A stretch of DNA of 28,393 nucleotides, from positions 1 through 28,393 of the forward strand of contig CAZBGS010000012.1 of NCBI GenBank assembly GCA_964491785.1, given 5' to 3'. This DNA comes from RZZS01 sp964491785. GTDB lineage: Bacteria > Pseudomonadota > Alphaproteobacteria > Micavibrionales > Micavibrionaceae. Numbering within the stretch: position 1 is the stretch's first letter; each line of letters opens with the position of its first letter. This document shows positions 24,376 through 28,393 of the stretch, one piece after another. The position numbers were made by a program, and so were the translations under genes. Under the pieces are notes generated by a model. It was given only the letters and a program-made list of their open reading frames with translations, was not told where the DNA came from and did not search any database.

Positions 24376-25485
24376 TTACAAGCGATCTGGAGGCTCGACG
24401 GTCAGAGGGCTTTGTGACTTTTTCAGCTGATCTACAATTCCCTTGATCGCCGATCCATCGCTTTTGGCGGCGATCAAAATCGCATCTCCAGTATCTATGA
24501 TGACTAGATTCTCAACCCCGGCGCAGGCGATAAGGCGGCCTGAAGCGCTGATCAGGCAGTTTTCCGTGCGATGGCATACGACCGAACCGTCAGTGACATT
24601 GCCATTCTCATCCTTGTCCCGTAGTTCCCAGAGGCTTTCCCAGGAACCGATATCAGACCATTGCGGATCGCATGGCACTACGGCGACTTTATCGCTTTTC
24701 TCCATTATCGCCTTGTCGAAGGGCTCGGAATTTATCGCCTCGTAGAGCGCGGGATCGGGATTGCCTTTCGTCCCGGCCCGCAGGGCCCTTTCCACGCCTT
24801 CGAGAATTGCCGGGGAATGAGTCCCGAAAGCATCGAGCACGTCCCGCACGCGAAATACAAACATGCCGCTGTTCCACAGGTAAGTCCCTTCAGAAAGGTA
24901 AGATTTCGCTGTTTCAAGATCCGGTTTTTCGACAAAGCGTTCGACGCTGTAAATTCCTTCACAGATATCGGTCGCGGCTTTTCTGATGTATCCGTAGCCG
25001 GTCTCGGGTCGGGTCGGCTGGATGCCGAACGTGACGAGCCGTCCGGATTGAGCCGCCTTAAGTGCAAGATGAAATGCCGTTTCGAGGGCCTGTTCGTCTC
25101 CCATGAAATGGTCGGCCGGCAGAACCCAGAGGATCGCATCCTCTCCGAAAGCCGTTTTCGCATACAGGGCCGCCAGTGCGACCGCGGCAGCCGTATTGCG
25201 GGCGCAAGGCTCGTTCAGGACATGCCCGGCTGCCGCGGGATCGGATTCGGCCAGCTGTTCACGGACTTTGGCACCAAGAGAAGCAAGGGTGACTGTCATG
25301 AAGCGGTCGGGGAGGGCATTGCAGATACGCCTTGTTCTCAGAAAAGTGTCCTGCAGAAGTGAATTTTCGCCAGCAAGGCGAAGGAACTGCTTCGGCAGTT
25401 TCTCCCTGCTCGCCGGCCAAAGCCGCGTACCAGAACCGCCGCAAAGTATGACCGGGACTATCGCTTCATTCATCGTCCTACCCAT
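24376..25485 (-). CDS. manC: mannose-1-phosphate guanylyltransferase (nucleotidyltransferase domain only)
   Basis: 369 residues. VILCGGSGTRLWPASREKLPKQF (residues ~12-34) is the nucleotide-binding signature. FVEKPDLETA, LWNSGMFVF and QWSDIGSWESLWE are further ManC landmarks. The left-handed beta-helix (GSVVCHRTENCLISASGRLIACAGVENLVIIDTGDAILIA) follows. The protein stops where bifunctional ManC/AlgA enzymes continue into the phosphomannose isomerase cupin, so that domain is missing here and is supplied by the gene at 18396 (inference). The reaction is mannose-1-phosphate plus GTP to GDP-mannose. AAGGA lies 6 nt before the ATG at 25485. No phosphomannomutase gene is in the window. Confidence 0.9.
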   Translation of the reverse strand: MGRTMNEAIVPVILCGGSGTRLWPASREKLPKQFLRLAGENSLLQDTFLRTRRICNALPDRFMTVTLASLGAKVREQLAESDPAAAGHVLNEPCARNTAAAVALAALYAKTAFGEDAILWVLPADHFMGDEQALETAFHLALKAAQSGRLVTFGIQPTRPETGYGYIRKAATDICEGIYSVERFVEKPDLETAKSYLSEGTYLWNSGMFVFRVRDVLDAFGTHSPAILEGVERALRAGTKGNPDPALYEAINSEPFDKAIMEKSDKVAVVPCDPQWSDIGSWESLWELRDKDENGNVTDGSVVCHRTENCLISASGRLIACAGVENLVIIDTGDAILIAAKSDGSAIKGIVDQLKKSQSPLTVEPPDRL

Positions 25486-25544
25486 CGTTATTCCTTAAAC
25501 AACTTGCGCGTATGAGTAATTCCTGCTGCAGACAGGGGATTTAG

Positions 25545-25559
25545 CAGAACAAGGTTCTG
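25545..25559. other. 6-3-6 perfect inverted repeat between cysS and manC
   Basis: CAGAAC, AAG, GTTCTG forms an exact inverted repeat in the 108-bp gap. Partly matching CTTGCG (25503-25508) and CGCAAG (25563-25568) arms surround it. There is no T-tract on the minus strand after it, so it is not a clear terminator of cysS. It could be an operator before manC. Confidence 0.3.
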
Positions 25560-25593
25560 TTACGCAAGCTATATGACATGAAACTGGATCGAT

Positions 25594-27000
25594 CTATCCC
25601 GCCTTCCACTTCGGCCCCTGCGGGGTGTCTTCGATCACTATGCCTTCGGAGGCCAGCTGGTTGCGGATTTCGTCGGCGCGGGCGAAATTGCGGTCTTTTC
25701 TTGCCTGTTGCCTCTCGTCCAGAAGCCGCTCGATCCGCTCCGCGTCGATGCCGGCGTTCGCCTCTTGCCCGTAACCGAGCCAGATCCCCGGCTTTTCGCC
25801 GAGCAGGCCGAGCAGCTGCCCGGCGGCGATTATCCGTCCCTTGACCGCGCGGCGTTCCCTGCCGGTTCTGGCATCGACAGCCGTTTTCACGAAACTGCCC
25901 AGCGCCGAAAGCGCTTTCGGCGTGTTGAGGTCGTCGCACAGCGCTTCGATAACCTCGTCCGGGGCATCGAATTCACCGGCTTCCGGCTCCGCCGTTACGT
26001 CCTCAAGATCTCTGAGATGCTGATACATCCGGTCAAGCGTCCGGCGCGATTGCTGGAGTCCTTCGGCAGTCCAGTCAAGAGGCTGGCGGTAATGGGCGGA
26101 GAGCATGTTATAGCGGATCGCCTCTCCGGGAGCGGTCTCGATCAGATCATGCGCCAGGATGATATTGCCGATAGATTTCGACATCTTCTCGCCCTCGGCC
26201 GTAAGAAAGCCGTTATGAATCCAGAATTTCGCAAAGCTGGAAAGGTCGTCCTGCGTACCGCGCGCGCAGCAGCTCTGGGCGATCTCGTTTTCGTGATGAG
26301 GGAACTTGAGGTCGGCCCCGCCGCCGTGAATGTCGAAGGGAAGCCCGAGCAGCTTCTCGCTCATCGCCGAGCATTCGATATGCCATCCGGGGCGGCCTCT
26401 TCCCCACGGACTGTCCCATCCCGGCTGATCCGGGGTGCTCGGCTTCCAGAGCACGAAATCCGCCGGGTCTTTCTTGTAGGGGGCTACCTCGACCCGCGCG
26501 CCCGCGATCTGGTCGTCGCGGCTGCGCCCCGAAAGCCCGCCATAACCGGGGAAAGAGGGCACATGAAACAGGACATGCCCGTCCGCGGCGTATGCATGGC
26601 CGCGCCCGATCAGCGCCTCGATCAGCTCCAGCATGCCTTCGATATGTTCGGTCGCCCGCGGCTGGAAATCCGGAAGCTGCACGCCAAGTGCCGCCATGTC
26701 GCTGTTGTAGATGTCGGCATATTTTTTTGTGATTGTCTCGATAGGCTCGCCGCTTTGCTTTGCCGCGGTGATGATTTTGTCCTCGATGTCGGTGATGTTC
26801 GAAACGTAAGTCACCTTCGGATAGAGTTTGCGCAGCAGCCTTGCAAGCACGTCGAAAACGACCGCCATCCTCGCGTTGCCGATATGCGCATAGCTGTAGA
26901 CCGTGGGGCCGCACGCGTAGATCCGCACATTGCCGGGGTCTATCGGCCTGAATACCTGTTTTTCACGCGCCAGAGTGTTATATAAAACAAGGTCTGTCAT
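25594..27000 (-). CDS. cysS: cysteinyl-tRNA synthetase
   Basis: 468 residues, a usual length for the family. The class I HIGH motif appears as SYAHIGNAR (39-42), preceded by CGPTVY with zinc-ligand Cys30. Further zinc-site residues lie in GWHIECSAM and HGGGADLKFPHHENEIAQS. The KMSKS motif appears as EGEKMSKSIGN near 270. The C-terminal helical DALR-like region ends in the common LLDERQQARKDRNFARADEIRNQL segment. It charges tRNA-Cys with cysteine in the cytoplasm. It is divergent from folE with a 48-bp gap. This housekeeping gene marks the right border of the EPS locus. Confidence 0.97.
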   Translation of the reverse strand: MTDLVLYNTLAREKQVFRPIDPGNVRIYACGPTVYSYAHIGNARMAVVFDVLARLLRKLYPKVTYVSNITDIEDKIITAAKQSGEPIETITKKYADIYNSDMAALGVQLPDFQPRATEHIEGMLELIEALIGRGHAYAADGHVLFHVPSFPGYGGLSGRSRDDQIAGARVEVAPYKKDPADFVLWKPSTPDQPGWDSPWGRGRPGWHIECSAMSEKLLGLPFDIHGGGADLKFPHHENEIAQSCCARGTQDDLSSFAKFWIHNGFLTAEGEKMSKSIGNIILAHDLIETAPGEAIRYNMLSAHYRQPLDWTAEGLQQSRRTLDRMYQHLRDLEDVTAEPEAGEFDAPDEVIEALCDDLNTPKALSALGSFVKTAVDARTGRERRAVKGRIIAAGQLLGLLGEKPGIWLGYGQEANAGIDAERIERLLDERQQARKDRNFARADEIRNQLASEGIVIEDTPQGPKWKAG

Positions 27001-27033
27001 AGCTAAAAAGTTTGGCTTTTCATTTTAGTTTCG

Positions 27034-27039
27034 ATTATA
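27034..27039 (-). promoter_or_regulatory. candidate -10 box for cysS
   Basis: On the minus strand a perfect TATAAT lies 33 bp before the cysS start codon, inside the 48-bp cysS-folE gap. The expected -35 position falls in the first codons of folE and is a poor match. If real, the cysS and folE promoters overlap and could compete. Confidence 0.45.
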
Positions 27040-27048
27040 TCCAGAGCA

Positions 27049-27669
27049 ATGACCATAGAAGCAGTTAAAAAGCCTGTAAATATCTTTCCGGAAAAAAACT
27101 TCCTGCGCCCCTCGCGCGAGGAGGCCGAGGAAGCCGTGCGCACCCTTATCCGCTATATCGGCGAAGACCCGAAGCGAGAAGGACTGGTCGAAACTCCGGC
27201 TAGGGTTGTGCGTGCCTATGACGAGTTTTTCGCGGGCTATGACGCCGACCCGCTGAAGGAACTCGGCAAGACCTTCGAGGACATTTCCGGCTACGACGAC
27301 ATCATAATAGTCAGGAATATTGATTTCGTCGCCCATTGCGAGCATCATATCGTGCCGATCATCGGCCGCGCCCATGTCGGCTACTGGCCGGATGAGCGGG
27401 TCGTGGGCCTGAGCAAGCTCGCCCGCGTCGTGGATATTTTCGCAAGGCGCCTCGTTTCCCAGGAAAACATGACCAGCGAGATTGCAACCGCCATCGACCG
27501 CGTACTTAAGCCAAAAGGCGCGGCCGTGGTAATCGACGCCGCCCACCAGTGCATGAGCACAAGAGGCGTGAACAAGCTGGACACTTCCACGGTCACCAGC
27601 AAATTCACCGGAATTTTCCTTGATAATGAAGACGCAAGGCGGCGTTTTCTTGACGGCATCAAGAGCTGA
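27049..27669 (+). CDS. folE: GTP cyclohydrolase I
   Basis: 206 residues. Zinc ligands Cys97 and His100 lie in VAHCEHHIVP and Cys168 in AAHQCMSTRGV, matching the family's C-x2-H...C pattern. GYDDIIIVRNIDF, HVGYWPDERVVGLSKLARVVDIFARRLVSQENMT and the TSTVTSKFTGIF end are all typical of type IA enzymes. It converts GTP to 7,8-dihydroneopterin triphosphate, the first step of tetrahydrofolate synthesis. The start has only a weak ribosome site. It is divergent from cysS and convergent with the GNAT at 27680 (10-bp gap, no clear terminator). Confidence 0.97.
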   Translation: MTIEAVKKPVNIFPEKNFLRPSREEAEEAVRTLIRYIGEDPKREGLVETPARVVRAYDEFFAGYDADPLKELGKTFEDISGYDDIIIVRNIDFVAHCEHHIVPIIGRAHVGYWPDERVVGLSKLARVVDIFARRLVSQENMTSEIATAIDRVLKPKGAAVVIDAAHQCMSTRGVNKLDTSTVTSKFTGIFLDNEDARRRFLDGIKS

Positions 27670-27679
27670 TAATCCGGCC

Positions 27680-28219
27680 TCATTCACGCCAGTGTTCCGG
27701 TTTGTCCATCGCTGCGGCGCAGATCACCGTCCCGCTGCAATTCCCGAGCCGCCCCGGTCTCAGTTCCCGAACCATCCACGCATCGGCCACCTCTTCGGGT
27801 ATCGGGTAGGGAGCATGAAGGCCGAAATGCCGGGCCGGCCTGAACCCGTGCCTTTGATAATATTCCGGGTAACCTAGCACGAAAACCAGATCCACGCCGC
27901 CATCAGCCAGTATCTTCAGCCCTGCTTCGATCAGCTTGCCGCCGATGCCCCGGCGCTGATGTTCCGGAACGACCGCAAGAGGGGCAAGGATAGCGAGGGA
28001 TAACCCGCTTTCCGGTTCAATTCCGGCTTTCGTGAACATTATGTGACCGGTCGCCATCCCGTTCGCAAAAGCCAGCAGCGACAGAACGGGCCGCGCCGTC
28101 GGATCCCCGGCAAGATCCCTCACCAGACCCGCCACATCCTCCGCGCCAAAAGCCGCTCTCTCCACCGCAAGAACGGTCTCCAGCTCGCCTTCCGCAGCTT
28201 CCCTGATAACGACATCCAT
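27680..28219 (-). CDS. GNAT N-acetyltransferase (YhbS-like)
   Basis: 179 residues, a single GNAT domain. LAPLAVVPEHQRRGIGGKLIEAGL holds the acetyl-CoA-binding Q/R-x-x-G-x-G motif. FVLGYPEYYQRHGFRPARHFGL is the usual C-terminal segment of YhbS-type proteins. GHIMFTKAGI and LSLLAFANG form the central strands. The acceptor is unknown, and nothing ties it to the EPS genes; it sits in the housekeeping flank. TGAGG lies just before the ATG. The 120-bp gap upstream is AT-rich near the gene and then holds the tRNA promoter facing away. Confidence 0.88.
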   Translation of the reverse strand: MDVVIREAAEGELETVLAVERAAFGAEDVAGLVRDLAGDPTARPVLSLLAFANGMATGHIMFTKAGIEPESGLSLAILAPLAVVPEHQRRGIGGKLIEAGLKILADGGVDLVFVLGYPEYYQRHGFRPARHFGLHAPYPIPEEVADAWMVRELRPGRLGNCSGTVICAAAMDKPEHWRE

Positions 28220-28294
28220 AACCTCAAAATATACAACTTGATTATTTATTTAAAAGCTTATTTAAAATAAATGACAGATACGCTGGAACGACCC

Positions 28295-28323
28295 TTGACC
28301 ATCGGGTTGTGAAGGTCTATAAA
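28295..28323 (+). promoter_or_regulatory. sigma70-type promoter of the initiator tRNA
   Basis: TTGACC (28295-28300) and TATAAA (28318-28323) are separated by exactly 17 bp. The -10 box is followed by GCCC, a GC-rich discriminator typical of stable-RNA promoters under growth-rate or ppGpp control. Transcription should start near 28330, about 10 bp before the tRNA. Confidence 0.8.
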
Positions 28324-28339
28324 GCCCTTCTCTCATTGC

Positions 28340-28393
<54 letters not shown>

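Noticed and set aside
25708..26985. 425-residue open frame on the plus strand
   Set aside because: Lies entirely opposite cysS, whose motifs are complete; the antisense frame has no family features.

Overview
The window is a moderate-GC stretch of a proteobacterial chromosome, most likely alphaproteobacterial. That placement is inferred from gene content: a GumC/Wzz-like chain-length protein next to a separate CpsD-like protein, CelD/BcsL-type acetyltransferases, an RTX-type glycanase, and a DUF3551-like secreted protein. It was not tested by any search. Nearly the whole window is one Wzx/Wzy-type exopolysaccharide (EPS) locus, with a housekeeping block (cysS, folE, initiator tRNA) on its right.

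Layout. Positions 1-1273 hold the 5' part of a fused ABC exporter on the minus strand. This gene has no stop in the window. Its homology ends immediately after the Walker A motif, where IS-like DNA begins. Positions 1479-3167 (minus) encode an unrecognised acidic protein with 32-residue DPETG repeats and a Sel1/TPR-like C-terminus. Positions 3413-4486 (plus) encode a CelD/BcsL-type acetyltransferase, converging on a polysaccharide deacetylase (4496-5455, minus). A 427-bp AT-rich regulatory gap with a perfect 18-bp palindrome leads into a 1076-residue GH5 glycanase with RTX-type repeats (5883-9113, plus), which ends at a strong terminator.

Positions 18893 to 9110 (minus) form one long, tightly coupled EPS operon. 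In transcription order it reads: phosphomannose-isomerase-type cupin, Cys-rich secreted protein, Wza-like lipoprotein, Wzz/GumC-like protein, CpsD-like pseudo-kinase, Wzx-like flippase, two GT4 glycosyltransferases, Wzy-like polymerase and a Sec-exported GH5 glycanase. Five of the junctions are ATGA overlaps. A divergent plus-strand operon (19138-23002) encodes a WecG/TagA-type transferase, a WbaP-type initiating phosphosugar transferase and two tandem GNAT paralogues. A second CelD/BcsL acetyltransferase and the GDP-mannose pyrophosphorylase ManC follow on the minus strand.

How the genes could work together (inference). WbaP would load the first sugar-phosphate onto the lipid carrier. WecG and the two GT4 enzymes would extend it, suggesting a repeat unit of about four sugars that includes a mannose-derived residue from ManC and the cupin. 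Up to four acetyltransferases and a deacetylase would adjust acylation. Wzx, Wzy, Wzz and Wza would flip, polymerise, size and export the chain. Two GH5 enzymes, one with a Sec signal and one with RTX repeats for type I secretion, would trim it. That pairing mirrors rhizobial ExoK/ExsH but is built from GH5 rather than GH16 enzymes.

The right end carries cysS (minus), folE (plus), a small GNAT (minus), and the start of an initiator tRNA-Met with a near-consensus promoter.
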